From positions 119,919-183,918 of the forward strand of contig QCNC01000003.1 in assembly GCA_003210155.1 (NCBI GenBank): 64,000 nucleotides of DNA, written 5' to 3'. A program made the position numbers and the translations under genes. This stretch comes from Prochlorococcus sp. AG-424-E18. GTDB lineage: Bacteria > Cyanobacteriota > Cyanobacteriia > PCC-6307 > Cyanobiaceae. Of this stretch, positions 29,289 through 37,094 are shown piece after piece (the stretch's first letter is position 1; every line of letters starts with the position of its first letter). Below the pieces are notes generated by a model. It saw only the letters and a list, made by a program, of their open reading frames with translations, did not search any database and was not told the origin of the DNA.

Positions 29289-30128
29289 CTAGAAATCTCT
29301 ATCTGTTAATATTTCGATTCCATCTTTTAATACTACTATTGTATGTTCCCATTGAGCCGATAATTTTCCATCTTTTGTAATTACTGTCCATCTATCATTT
29401 AATGTTCTACAAAATTTAGTGCCTTCATTAACAATAGGTTCAACAGCTAATGTCATTCCTTCACGAAGGACAACGTTGGGCAATTCTTTGGTCCGAAAAT
29501 TAAATACAGATGGTTCTTCATGAAGATTTCTTCCAACTCCATGACCTGTATAGTCTTCCACAACACTAAAGCCATTTTTTAAAACAATATCTTCTATTTC
29601 CCCAGCTACATCTAGAAGTGTATTCCCTGCTTTAATTTTCGAAAGCCCTGCATACAATGCTTTTTGAGCTATATCACAAAGATTTTGAGCTTTAGGACTA
29701 ACTTCTCCCACACAAATTGATATACAACTATCCCCATGGAAACCATCTAAATATGCTCCTGTATCAATTTTAACTAAATCGCCATTTTTAATTATTTTAT
29801 TTTTATTTGGTATTCCATGAACAACCTCATTATTTATACTGGAACAAATGCTAGAGGGAAAACCATGGTAACCCTTAAAACTTGGCACAGCTCCAAAACT
29901 TTTTATCCTCTTTTCCGCGAAATCATCTAAATCTTTTGTGCTCATTCCTGGTTGAATTAAGTCATTTATTTCCCTCAAAACAGTGGCTACAATTCTACTA
30001 GATTTTTTCATCAAATTTATTTCACGTGAAGACTTAATTTCAATTCCTCTTCTCCTTTGAATAAAAGGAACTTGATCATTATCCTTCGAATTATTTTTAT
30101 TTAACAAAAGATCTGCAAAATGTCTCAT
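29289..30128 (-). CDS. map: Methionine aminopeptidase, type I
   Basis: Removes the starting Met from new proteins. The 279-residue enzyme keeps the metal ligands in [15 protein letters not shown] (two Asp), [14 protein letters not shown] (His) and the two Glu in AVEPIV and QWEHTIVV. It is type I, with no insert. About 28 residues precede the catalytic domain (before [13 protein letters not shown]), longer than the E. coli enzyme. Whether translation really starts at 30128 or at an internal codon is not certain. Confidence 0.94.
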   Translation of the reverse strand: MRHFADLLLNKNNSKDNDQVPFIQRRRGIEIKSSREINLMKKSSRIVATVLREINDLIQPGMSTKDLDDFAEKRIKSFGAVPSFKGYHGFPSSICSSINNEVVHGIPNKNKIIKNGDLVKIDTGAYLDGFHGDSCISICVGEVSPKAQNLCDIAQKALYAGLSKIKAGNTLLDVAGEIEDIVLKNGFSVVEDYTGHGVGRNLHEEPSVFNFRTKELPNVVLREGMTLAVEPIVNEGTKFCRTLNDRWTVITKDGKLSAQWEHTIVVLKDGIEILTDRDF

Positions 30129-30223
30129 TGGAATAAATAATAGTAGTAAGTAAATATCTTCAAAATAGCCATTATAGTCTTGGCTACCTTAAATCTATCA
30201 ATAACAATGGGGAAGAAACAAAA

Positions 30224-30532
30224 ATGAAAATTTTATTTAATTCTAGGCAATTTCATAAGGCTTTGGCGCCATGGGTTTTTCTTCCTTTATTTATATCTTC
30301 AGTTACTGGTCTTCTTTATAGGATTTCAAAAGATTTATTAGGTTACTCTAGAGAACAAGTTCATTGGTTAATGTCTCTCCATGAGGGCGAATGGCTTGGT
30401 GATAATGGGGAACTTATTTACGTAATATTAAATTCCCTTGGAGTTTTATGGATGCTCATAACAGGATTCCAAATGTTTTCAAAAACTATTTCATTTAGGA
30501 AAAAGGTTACTAAAGGTGAGTCAAAAGGTTAA
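30224..30532 (+). CDS. Small PepSY-like membrane protein
   Basis: A 102-residue protein with two hydrophobic segments (about 15-30 and 63-80) and a basic tail. [22 protein letters not shown] resembles the PepSY-associated membrane helix, whose His lies near the membrane face, and [14 protein letters not shown] fits the loop between helices. Function is unknown. A TATAGT at 30173-30178 could be its -10 element. rplS follows after 32 bp. Confidence 0.7.
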   Translation: MKILFNSRQFHKALAPWVFLPLFISSVTGLLYRISKDLLGYSREQVHWLMSLHEGEWLGDNGELIYVILNSLGVLWMLITGFQMFSKTISFRKKVTKGESKG

Positions 30533-30564
30533 GATATAGAACTTGTAGGATAAAAAAGACCAAA

Positions 30565-31035
30565 ATGGCCAAAGAGAAACAAGAGAAGGAATTAGAAACC
30601 GATGTTAAAACTGATTCATCAGTTGATGTAACAGTTGAACAAAAAGAAAAAAACATGATTTCTGAAACTACCCAAACTTTAAGCGCATCTAATCTTATTA
30701 AGGAATTTGAGAATGAACAATTAAAAAAAGAATTACCTGAAATTTATGTTGGGGACACTGTTAAAGTTGGAGTAAGAATTACAGAAGGTAATAAAGAGAG
30801 AGTCCAACCTTATGAAGGTGTTGTCATAGCAAAAAGGCATGGAGGTATTAACCAAACCATTACAGTTAGAAGAATTTTTCAGGGTATAGGTGTTGAAAGA
30901 GTATTTATGCTACATAGTCCACAGGTAGCTTCTCTAAAAGTTGAACGTAGAGGTAAAGTAAGAAGAGCTAAGTTATTCTATCTGAGAGATAGAGTAGGAA
31001 AAGCTACTCGCGTAAAACAACGCTTTGATCGATAA
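30565..31035 (+). CDS. rplS: 50S ribosomal protein L19
   Basis: A component of the large subunit at the 30S interface. The core begins near residue 43 ([11 protein letters not shown]) and runs through [31 protein letters not shown] and [17 protein letters not shown] to the end. About 42 extra residues rich in Glu, Lys, Thr and Val precede it; the total is 156 against roughly 115 in E. coli. tRNA-Trp lies 53 bp downstream. Confidence 0.96.
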   Translation: MAKEKQEKELETDVKTDSSVDVTVEQKEKNMISETTQTLSASNLIKEFENEQLKKELPEIYVGDTVKVGVRITEGNKERVQPYEGVVIAKRHGGINQTITVRRIFQGIGVERVFMLHSPQVASLKVERRGKVRRAKLFYLRDRVGKATRVKQRFDR

Positions 31036-31073
31036 AGTTGTAAATTAATCAACTTATTGTTCACAAAGGCGCT

Positions 31074-31079
31074 TATAAT
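31074..31079 (+). promoter_or_regulatory. -10 element of tRNA-Trp
   Basis: A consensus TATAAT ends 9 bp before the mature 5' end of tRNA-Trp, so the precursor leader would be only a few nucleotides. No good -35 hexamer is seen, which is normal for this group. Confidence 0.55.
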
Positions 31080-31088
31080 CAATTAAAT

Positions 31089-31161
31089 GCGTCGTTAGTT
31101 CAGTTGGTAGAACGCAGGTCTCCAAAACCTGATGTCGGGGGTTCAAGTCCTCCACGACGCG
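31089..31161 (+). tRNA. trnW: tRNA-Trp (CCA)
   Basis: A 73-nt cloverleaf with acceptor stem GCGTCGT / ACGACGC and discriminator G. The anticodon loop CTCCAAA carries CCA at 31122-31124, closed by CAGGT / ACCTG. The T arm is GGGGG-TTCAAGT-CCTCC. The 3' CCA is not encoded. Confidence 0.97.
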
Positions 31162-31197
31162 TTTGATCAACATTATGTAAATCATTTTTTTCATAAG

Positions 31198-31392
31198 ATG
31201 GAGTTAGACCTTCAACCTGGGGACGTAGTTAAAGTCCTCGAATCAGCAGCTTTAGGATGGGTTCGTGCACGAGTCATCAGAGTTAAGTCTGGTGGAAGAG
31301 TTGTCGTACAAAGTGACCAAGGAAGGGAATTTACCGCTAGAGGTAATCAAGTTAGGTTAATTGAACCTGCAGGTTTTAGACCTCAAAAATAA
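31198..31392 (+). CDS. Hyper-conserved protein PSHCP (Tudor-like)
   Basis: A basic, beta-rich protein of 64 residues: MELDLQPGDVVKVLESAA, then GWVRARVIRVKSGGRVVVQ, ending EPAGFRPQK. I recognise it from memory as the roughly 62-residue protein that is almost invariant across Prochlorococcus and marine Synechococcus and reported to have a Tudor-like fold, with suggested links to translation. This copy appears to carry two extra C-terminal residues (QK). The ATG at 31198 is the true start; an in-frame ATG at 31132 lies inside tRNA-Trp. It stands between two tRNA genes and downstream of rplS. Confidence 0.88.
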   Translation: MELDLQPGDVVKVLESAALGWVRARVIRVKSGGRVVVQSDQGREFTARGNQVRLIEPAGFRPQK

Positions 31393-31542
31393 AATAGTTG
31401 TTTATGCTACGTCATCTGTAAACCCAACTATTTCTGTAAATCCTCAAATTAATAAATTTTTTTTTACAACACCATTAATTAAGTATCATGATCTGATAAT
31501 TTTAAGAATGGAGTTCTAAATAAATTTAGAACAAAAAACTCT

Positions 31543-31616
31543 GGGACCGTAGTTCAACTGGTTAGAGCACCGCCCTGTCACGGCGGAAGTTGCGGGTTCG
31601 AATCCCGTCGGTCCCG
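31543..31616 (+). tRNA. trnD: tRNA-Asp (GTC)
   Basis: A 74-nt cloverleaf with acceptor stem GGGACCG / CGGTCCC and discriminator G. The anticodon loop CTGTCAC carries GTC at 31577-31579, closed by CCGCC / GGCGG. The T arm is GCGGG-TTCGAAT-CCCGT. No 3' CCA is encoded. A run of seven T follows, and the gltX start is only 18 bp downstream. Confidence 0.97.
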
Positions 31617-31634
31617 TTTTTTTCTAAAAGAAAT

Positions 31635-33074
31635 TTGGAAAAACGTTTAAGACTGGCCCCAAGTCCAACAGGTTTATTTCATATTGGGACAGCGCGAACT
31701 GCATTATTCAACTGGTTGTATGCACAAAAAATAGGAGGGAAATTTCTTATCAGAATAGAAGATACAGATTCTCTTCGATCTAAATCTGAATATACAAAAA
31801 ATATATTAGAGGGTTTGAAATGGCTTGGACTTAAATGGGATGAAGAACCTGTAAAGCAAAGTGACCGAATTTCGATTCACAAAAGTTACATCAAAAAGCT
31901 ATTGGAATGTGGAGCTGCATATAGGTGCTTTACAACAGAGGATGAAATTGCCAAATTAAGAGAAGAACAAAAAAAGAAAGGATTACCCCCAAAGCATGAT
32001 AATAGGCACAGAAGTCTTTCAAAAGAAGAAATAGAAACATTCATATCCCAAGGGAGGAGCTCAGTTATAAGATTTAAGATTGATGAAAAAATTGAAATTA
32101 AATGGGTAGATCAGATAAGAGGTGAAATCAAATGGCAAGGGAAGGATTTAGGCGGTGATTTAGTTTTGTCAAGAAGGGTAAAGGGATATGAGATTGGAGA
32201 TCCTTTGTATAATCTTGCAGTTGTAGTTGATGATAATTTCATGAATATTACCCATATCGTAAGGGGTGAAGACCATATCTCAAACACTGCAAAACAAATA
32301 TTGATTTATAAAGCATTAAATTTTAATTTGCCAATTTTTTCGCATACACCTTTAATACTAAATAGTGAAGGGAAAAAATTATCTAAGAGAGATTGCGTTA
32401 CTTCAATAGACGAATTTAGAGATATGGGATATTTACCTGAGGCCTTATCGAACTATATGGCTTTTTTAGGATGGTCCTCAAAATCTGCCGACAAAGAAAT
32501 ACTTTCACTTGAAGAGTTATCTGAAATTTTTGACTTATCAGACATAAATAAAGCTGGGGCTAAATTCAGTTGGGAAAAACTCAACTGGATTAATTCTCAA
32601 TATATAAAAAATATGGACTCAAAAAAGTTAAGTGAGATCATGAAGAAATACTGGGATGATAATGCTTGGGTGCCGCCATCTCAAGAATGGGCTTATAAAT
32701 TAGCAATTTTGCTTAAAGACTCTATGACTCTTTTAAAAGATTCAATTGATCAATCAAAACCATTTTTCTTAATACCTGCAATTCAAAAAGAAGGTCAAGA
32801 TTTTTTACAGAACAAAGATAGCAAAACATCATTAAAACTAATCTTAAATTATCTAATTGAGAAAAACACTATAAAATTAAATGAAGAGAAAGCAAAAGAA
32901 ATAATAAACGAAATCTCAAAAATTCATAATGTTAAAAAAGGGATATTAATGAAATCATTAAGAGTAGCCTTTTTTGGATCTCTCAGTGGGCCAGATTTAA
33001 TTCAAAGTTGGGAGCTTTTCGCAGAGAATAAAACTGATAGAACTCGAATTGAAAGATGTTTTAAATCAATTTAA
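31635..33074 (+). CDS. gltX: Glutamyl-tRNA synthetase
   Basis: Charges tRNA-Glu (and often tRNA-Gln) with glutamate; the product also feeds the C5 tetrapyrrole pathway that continues with hemL. From the TTG at 31635 it is 479 residues and begins [13 protein letters not shown], as in the family. The upstream in-frame ATG at 31590 lies inside tRNA-Asp and cannot be the start. The HIGH-like motif is HIGTA near 13-17 and the KMSKS-like motif is KLSKRD near 240. It probably shares a transcript with tRNA-Asp. Its last 9 bp overlap the antiporter gene on the other strand. Confidence 0.95.
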   Translation: MEKRLRLAPSPTGLFHIGTARTALFNWLYAQKIGGKFLIRIEDTDSLRSKSEYTKNILEGLKWLGLKWDEEPVKQSDRISIHKSYIKKLLECGAAYRCFTTEDEIAKLREEQKKKGLPPKHDNRHRSLSKEEIETFISQGRSSVIRFKIDEKIEIKWVDQIRGEIKWQGKDLGGDLVLSRRVKGYEIGDPLYNLAVVVDDNFMNITHIVRGEDHISNTAKQILIYKALNFNLPIFSHTPLILNSEGKKLSKRDCVTSIDEFRDMGYLPEALSNYMAFLGWSSKSADKEILSLEELSEIFDLSDINKAGAKFSWEKLNWINSQYIKNMDSKKLSEIMKKYWDDNAWVPPSQEWAYKLAILLKDSMTLLKDSIDQSKPFFLIPAIQKEGQDFLQNKDSKTSLKLILNYLIEKNTIKLNEEKAKEIINEISKIHNVKKGILMKSLRVAFFGSLSGPDLIQSWELFAENKTDRTRIERCFKSI

Positions 33075-34271
33075 ATTATTTTTTTGACCTAATTCAAGCC
33101 TATTCGCCAAAGGTTTAGCTGAAAGACCTTGTATTCCCACGCTCATCAATATAGTAAGAAAAACTAAACCTTGGAGACGGCCAGCCCCAAGGATACCTGC
33201 CTGCTCTAATCTGATAGAAAAAAGTGAAGCTACCGCTGCAGTAACAATACCTCTTGGGGCTAACCAGGCTAAAAATATTTTTTCTTTTAAGTTTAATTCT
33301 CTACCCATTGTTGCGATCCAGATAGAGATAGGGCGAACAATTACCATCAACATAAAAACGCAAATAACCCCTCCCCATCCAAGCGGACTTAATTCACCCC
33401 AAGAAACGTCAGCGGCCAAAAGAGGGAAAAGAACTGTTATTGCTAATTGAGCTAATTCACCTATTAAATTATCCAATCTCTCTTTATCTATAACTTCTCT
33501 TTTACCTACAATAAAACCTGCCGCAACAGAAGCTGGCAAGCCTGATTCTGGCAAAAAATATTCGCAAATTCCATACACAAGGAAAATAAATCCTAGGGTA
33601 ACCTGAAGCTCTATACCAAATGAGGCTTCATTTTTTATTTTTTTTAAAATTTCTGATAGTAACCATCCTGAACTTAATCCGATTAAGACTCCTCCCCCTA
33701 ATCTTTGCATTAATGCTATGAATACATCGTTAATCCCATGTAGGTCCCCTAAAGTCAGTTCTAAAAGCAGTAAAGCAAGGACTGCACCAATTGGTTCAAG
33801 CAATAACCCTTCAGCTTTTAAAACTTCCGAGAGAGGGGAAGCTAATTTTATTTGTTCCACTAATGGAGAGACAACTGTTGGTCCAGTCGCTAGAACTATG
33901 GCACTATATATTCCTGCGACTTGCCAGGAGAGACCAGCCAGCCAATGTGCAATAAAAATTCCAGCTGATAATGAAATAAAAAGTCTTACCAATGAAATTT
34001 TCAAAACAGTATTTCTTATACTCCCCTCAGGCAGTTTTAAATTTAATCCTCCTTCAAATAAAACCAAACAGACTAAAAGCCCCACAATAGTTTCAAGACC
34101 TTGCCCGAGATCTAAAGGCTCAACCAGTCCTAATCCTGATCTTCCGATGAATAATCCAGAAAGCAAAAGTATAACAACACTTGGGAATCCAGTAAATGAA
34201 GAAAATAATCGAGCACAAGCACCTGCAAATACAGTTATCCCCCAAAGTAATCCAAGCCTTTCAGGCGTCAT
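33066..34271 (-). CDS. CPA-type sodium/proton (cation/proton) antiporter
   Basis: A 401-residue membrane protein with about 12 hydrophobic segments and no large soluble domain. The conserved core reads LVCLVLFEGGLNL (near 70) and IVLATGPTVVSPLV (near 130), with a C-terminal WLAPRGIVTAAVASL segment near 335. These match CPA1/CPA2 exchangers. In the core motif a Gly-Pro stands where many Na+/H+ antiporters have Asp-Pro, so ion and mechanism are uncertain. It likely sits in the plasma membrane and handles sodium from seawater. Confidence 0.85.
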   Translation of the reverse strand: MTPERLGLLWGITVFAGACARLFSSFTGFPSVVILLLSGLFIGRSGLGLVEPLDLGQGLETIVGLLVCLVLFEGGLNLKLPEGSIRNTVLKISLVRLFISLSAGIFIAHWLAGLSWQVAGIYSAIVLATGPTVVSPLVEQIKLASPLSEVLKAEGLLLEPIGAVLALLLLELTLGDLHGINDVFIALMQRLGGGVLIGLSSGWLLSEILKKIKNEASFGIELQVTLGFIFLVYGICEYFLPESGLPASVAAGFIVGKREVIDKERLDNLIGELAQLAITVLFPLLAADVSWGELSPLGWGGVICVFMLMVIVRPISIWIATMGRELNLKEKIFLAWLAPRGIVTAAVASLFSIRLEQAGILGAGRLQGLVFLTILMSVGIQGLSAKPLANRLELGQKNNLN

Positions 34272-34434
34272 ATAAAATTACAAATAATAAAAATATTAAT
34301 TATTTTGATTAAATCAATAATCTTATCTCAAGTCCAATAAATACAATAATTTTTAATTTAATTAATCAGCTAAAAAAGGGAATTTTTTTTAAATCTTAAA
34401 AAAACTACTTTTAAGAACATAAATTTTATTTCTA

Positions 34435-34611
34435 TTAAGAAAATTGGCTTATTAAAGCAATAATTATAAAGATAATTCCTATACCTACAGTCGCCATCCT
34501 TCCATTCCATATTTCAGCTTGAGGAGTAAAACCTCTTTTCCACAAATTCAGTTCCTTTTTATCAACGAAGTTATTTGTCTCTTTAATCTCTATTTTAGGT
34601 TGTTTGTTCAT
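34435..34611 (-). CDS. hli: High-light-inducible protein (Hli)
   Basis: A 58-residue single-helix chlorophyll-binding protein that helps dissipate excess energy and protects photosystem II assembly. The reading frame gives WKRGFTPQAEIWNGRMA at residues 24-40, with the chlorophyll-binding Glu33, Asn36 and Arg38, followed by a hydrophobic helix (TVGIGIIFIIIALIS). The ATG at 34611 is 5 bp from the tsaD stop on the same strand, so the two are probably co-transcribed. It is easy to miss because of its size. Confidence 0.92.
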   Translation of the reverse strand: MNKQPKIEIKETNNFVDKKELNLWKRGFTPQAEIWNGRMATVGIGIIFIIIALISQFS

Positions 34612-34616
34612 TGAAG

Positions 34617-35687
34617 TTAGAAAGGAGGGTTTTCTTCATAAAGGGTATTTGCTTGTTCAATTGATAGTCTTCCTGCGACACCTAATTTAAGGGAACTTAA
34701 ATGATCCTTAAATTTGATCCTGAACAACGCCGCCGCTCCAATCATTGCGGCATTATCTGTACAAAGATTAAGAGGAGCTAAATGAACTTTAATAGATTTT
34801 TTACTAGCTTCACTAATCATCATTTTTCTTAATGTATTGTTAGCAGCTACTCCCCCAACCACAACAACATTATTCAAGTTATTATCTTCTGCGCATTTTA
34901 TTGTTCTCTCTACCAAGACCTCTGCCACTACTCTCTCAAAACTTGCAGCAATATCAGGAATTGGAACGGTCTTCCCATCCAAATTTATTTTCTCAACTAA
35001 TCTTAATACGGCAGTTTTTAGTCCACTAAAAGAGAAATCATATTTAAGAAATCCACCTTGTTTATCAGAAATCCTGCATTTTGGTAAATTAAATTTCATT
35101 GGATCCCCATTTTTAGCAATCTTTTCAATTGCTGGTCCTCCTGGATAACTAAGGCCTAGTAGTCTGCCAACTTTATCAAAGGCTTCTCCTGCAGCATCAT
35201 CAAAACTTTTCCCAAGTCTTTGCATTACCCTTCTTTCATCAACCTTTATCAATTCAGTATGCCCGCCGCTAACAAGTAATGTAAGAAAAGATTTCTTTGG
35301 ATAGTTTTCTGAAAATAGAATTGAAGATAAATGCCCCTCCAAATGATGAATCCCCAAAAATGGTTTTGAATGTAACATGCAAAGTGATCTTGCAGTTATA
35401 GAACCAATTCGCAAACAACCAACTAATCCAGGAGCGACAGTCGATGCGATATAGTCAACCTCCTCAATTTTTATTTTTGATTCTTCTAAAGCCTTATCTA
35501 AAACAAAAGGCAAAAACTCTAAATGCTTTCTAGCTGCAAGTTCAGGCACAACTCCTCCCCATTTTGAATGATCTTCAATTTGAGAGGCGATTATATTTGA
35601 ATGTATTCTGAAACTATCGCCAATATTAGAAACTATTGAGACAGATGTCTCATCACAACTTGTTTCAATAGCTAAAACTTTATGCAT
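34617..35687 (-). CDS. tsaD: tRNA N6-threonylcarbamoyladenosine transferase subunit
   Basis: With TsaB and TsaE it attaches threonylcarbamoyl to A37 of tRNAs that read ANN codons. The 356-residue protein has the ASKHA-fold opening AIETSCDETSVSI, the metal-binding GIHHLEGHL near residue 115, LLVSGGHTEL near 139 and VVVGGVAANNTLR near 275. hli follows directly. The divergent gap to psaF is only 65 bp, so their promoters overlap. Confidence 0.96.
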   Translation of the reverse strand: MHKVLAIETSCDETSVSIVSNIGDSFRIHSNIIASQIEDHSKWGGVVPELAARKHLEFLPFVLDKALEESKIKIEEVDYIASTVAPGLVGCLRIGSITARSLCMLHSKPFLGIHHLEGHLSSILFSENYPKKSFLTLLVSGGHTELIKVDERRVMQRLGKSFDDAAGEAFDKVGRLLGLSYPGGPAIEKIAKNGDPMKFNLPKCRISDKQGGFLKYDFSFSGLKTAVLRLVEKINLDGKTVPIPDIAASFERVVAEVLVERTIKCAEDNNLNNVVVVGGVAANNTLRKMMISEASKKSIKVHLAPLNLCTDNAAMIGAAALFRIKFKDHLSSLKLGVAGRLSIEQANTLYEENPPF

Positions 35688-35752
35688 TTTTGAATCAACT
35701 TGTTCTATTTTAATATTAATTTCTTACTTAACACACCATAAGGAATTAAAGA

Positions 35753-36316
35753 TTGCAACTTATGAAATTCTTTTTTTCAATCATAACCTCAGTTTTTCTG
35801 TTCCTCGGAATTACTCCCTTTGCTCTAGCCGCAAATGGGCCGGCCTTAAATGCAGATAGAGCTAGTACAGAATATACTGCTTCAGCTCTCACAAAATGCT
35901 CTGAAAATCCTAAATTCATTGAGAGAGCAAATTCTGCAACTACTCAAAAAGACATCACAAGATTTGAAAGATACGGAAAAGCATCATGCGGAGATGATGG
36001 TCTTCCACATTTAATAATTGGACCTCCTCTTGAGCCATGGGGAGCACTTTTAAATAGAGGTCATGAGGGAGATTTACTTATTCCAGGAGTATTATTCATT
36101 TACATTGCTGGAATTATAGGTTGGTCAGGAAGAGAGTATCTGATTGAATCAAAGAAGACTAAGAATCCAGCAGATCTTGAGATCATTATTGACCTAGACT
36201 TAGCCAGAAAATGTCTTATTAAAGGAGCACAATGGCCTCTTCTTGCTAATAAACAAGGTAGGAATGGGGATTTAAGAGAGAAAGATAACAATATTACACT
36301 TAATGGTCCTCGCTAA
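35753..36316 (+). CDS. psaF: Photosystem I subunit III (PsaF)
   Basis: A lumenal-side photosystem I subunit that in some organisms docks plastocyanin or cytochrome c6. It has a signal peptide (about 5-27, ending ALAANGP), a lumenal domain with the conserved Cys pair (LTKCSENP and [11 protein letters not shown]), a membrane helix ([17 protein letters not shown]) and a C-terminal domain. The frame begins with TTG at 35753; the ATG at 35762, giving MKFFFSII, is an equally good start. psaJ follows 26 bp later. Confidence 0.95.
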   Translation: MQLMKFFFSIITSVFLFLGITPFALAANGPALNADRASTEYTASALTKCSENPKFIERANSATTQKDITRFERYGKASCGDDGLPHLIIGPPLEPWGALLNRGHEGDLLIPGVLFIYIAGIIGWSGREYLIESKKTKNPADLEIIIDLDLARKCLIKGAQWPLLANKQGRNGDLREKDNNITLNGPR

Positions 36317-36342
36317 ACATTTTTAAAACTTTCATAAAGCAA

Positions 36343-36477
36343 ATGTTCAAAATTCTAAACACAAAATTTGTCAGATCTGCCCCAGTGGTAGCAGCAATTT
36401 GGCTAAGCCTTACAGCTGGAATAATTATTGAATTTAATAGGTTTTTCCCAGATTTATTATTCCATCCAATGAGCTGA
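36343..36477 (+). CDS. psaJ: Photosystem I subunit IX (PsaJ)
   Basis: A 44-residue single-helix subunit next to PsaF. The frame reads [20 protein letters not shown], then a hydrophobic helix ([17 protein letters not shown]) and the ending LLFHPMS, a close match to PsaJ. The psaF-psaJ order is the standard cyanobacterial one, and a terminator hairpin begins 10 bp after its stop. Confidence 0.95.
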   Translation: MFKILNTKFVRSAPVVAAIWLSLTAGIIIEFNRFFPDLLFHPMS

Positions 36478-36486
36478 TAAAGAGAA

Positions 36487-36522
36487 AATAATCAAGTTTT
36501 TATTAACTTGATTATTTTTTTT
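36487..36522. terminator. Intrinsic terminator shared by psaFJ and gmk
   Basis: Perfect 12-bp arms AATAATCAAGTT (36487-36498) and AACTTGATTATT (36505-36516) enclose a 6-nt loop and are followed by six T. An A-run precedes the left arm, so it can work in both directions. It overlaps the last codons of gmk on the minus strand. Confidence 0.8.
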
Positions 36523-37046
36523 GCTGTTTCATCAATATTGTGATTTGTTAATGCAAAATCAAATTGATTTGATACTGAAATCTCATAATTAGCCCTTGAG
36601 AGTCTTTTTTTAATTGCCTCTTCTTTTTCTGTACCTCTATTTCTTATTCTTCTCTCTAACTCTTCTTTATCCGGAGGAAGTAAAAATATCGAAAGTGAAT
36701 TAGGAAACTTATTTTTTATTTGCTTTGCACCCTCTACTTCAATTTCAAGTAGTACGGTAAATCCCTTTTTTATTTTCTCATTAACAGAAGACAAAGGCGT
36801 TCCATAGAAGTTTCCAGCGAATTGAGCCCATTCAAGGAAAAGGTTTTGCTTAATCATTTCTTTAAAGGTTTCTTGATTTAAAAAGTAGTAATTTTCTCCT
36901 TCTTTCTCTCCCTCTCTAGGTTCTCGAGTAGTTGCAGATATTGAAAGCCAAAAATTTTTTTCTTGACCTAATATTTCTTTAATAACTGTTCCTTTACCTA
37001 CCCCGCTGGGTCCAGTAAGGATAATAAGTTTTTTTTGATTTTTCAT
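36492..37046 (-). CDS. gmk: Guanylate kinase
   Basis: Phosphorylates GMP to GDP. From the ATG at 37046 it is 184 residues, beginning MKNQKKLIILTGPSGVGKGT with the P-loop at about 11-19. The GMP-binding TTREPREGEKEGENYYF follows near 40. The frame is open to 37151, but those extra 35 residues resemble no part of the family and would overlap the NFACT gene. Confidence 0.95.
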   Translation of the reverse strand: MKNQKKLIILTGPSGVGKGTVIKEILGQEKNFWLSISATTREPREGEKEGENYYFLNQETFKEMIKQNLFLEWAQFAGNFYGTPLSSVNEKIKKGFTVLLEIEVEGAKQIKNKFPNSLSIFLLPPDKEELERRIRNRGTEKEEAIKKRLSRANYEISVSNQFDFALTNHNIDETAKKIIKLIKT

Positions 37047-37094
37047 ATTAAATTTTTTACAGTAAAATAAAATCTTGTGAATTAAAAAGAAATA

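Noticed and set aside
31132..31197. Upstream in-frame extension of the PSHCP gene
   Set aside because: The ATG lies inside tRNA-Trp, and the conserved protein starts at 31198.
31089..31616. tRNA genes as integration site of a genomic island
   Set aside because: No integrase, no direct repeat of a tRNA end, and core genes on both sides.
31590..31634. Upstream in-frame ATG of gltX
   Set aside because: It lies inside tRNA-Asp and the added residues match no GluRS; TTG at 31635 fits.
33718..34275. Plus-strand frame of 185 codons opposite the antiporter
   Set aside because: It is rich in Ser, Pro and Asn and matches no family; a shadow of the membrane-protein gene.
34394..34416. Hairpin TCTTAAAA/TTTTAAGA after hli as terminator
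   Set aside because: All but two pairs are A/T and no T-run follows on the minus strand.
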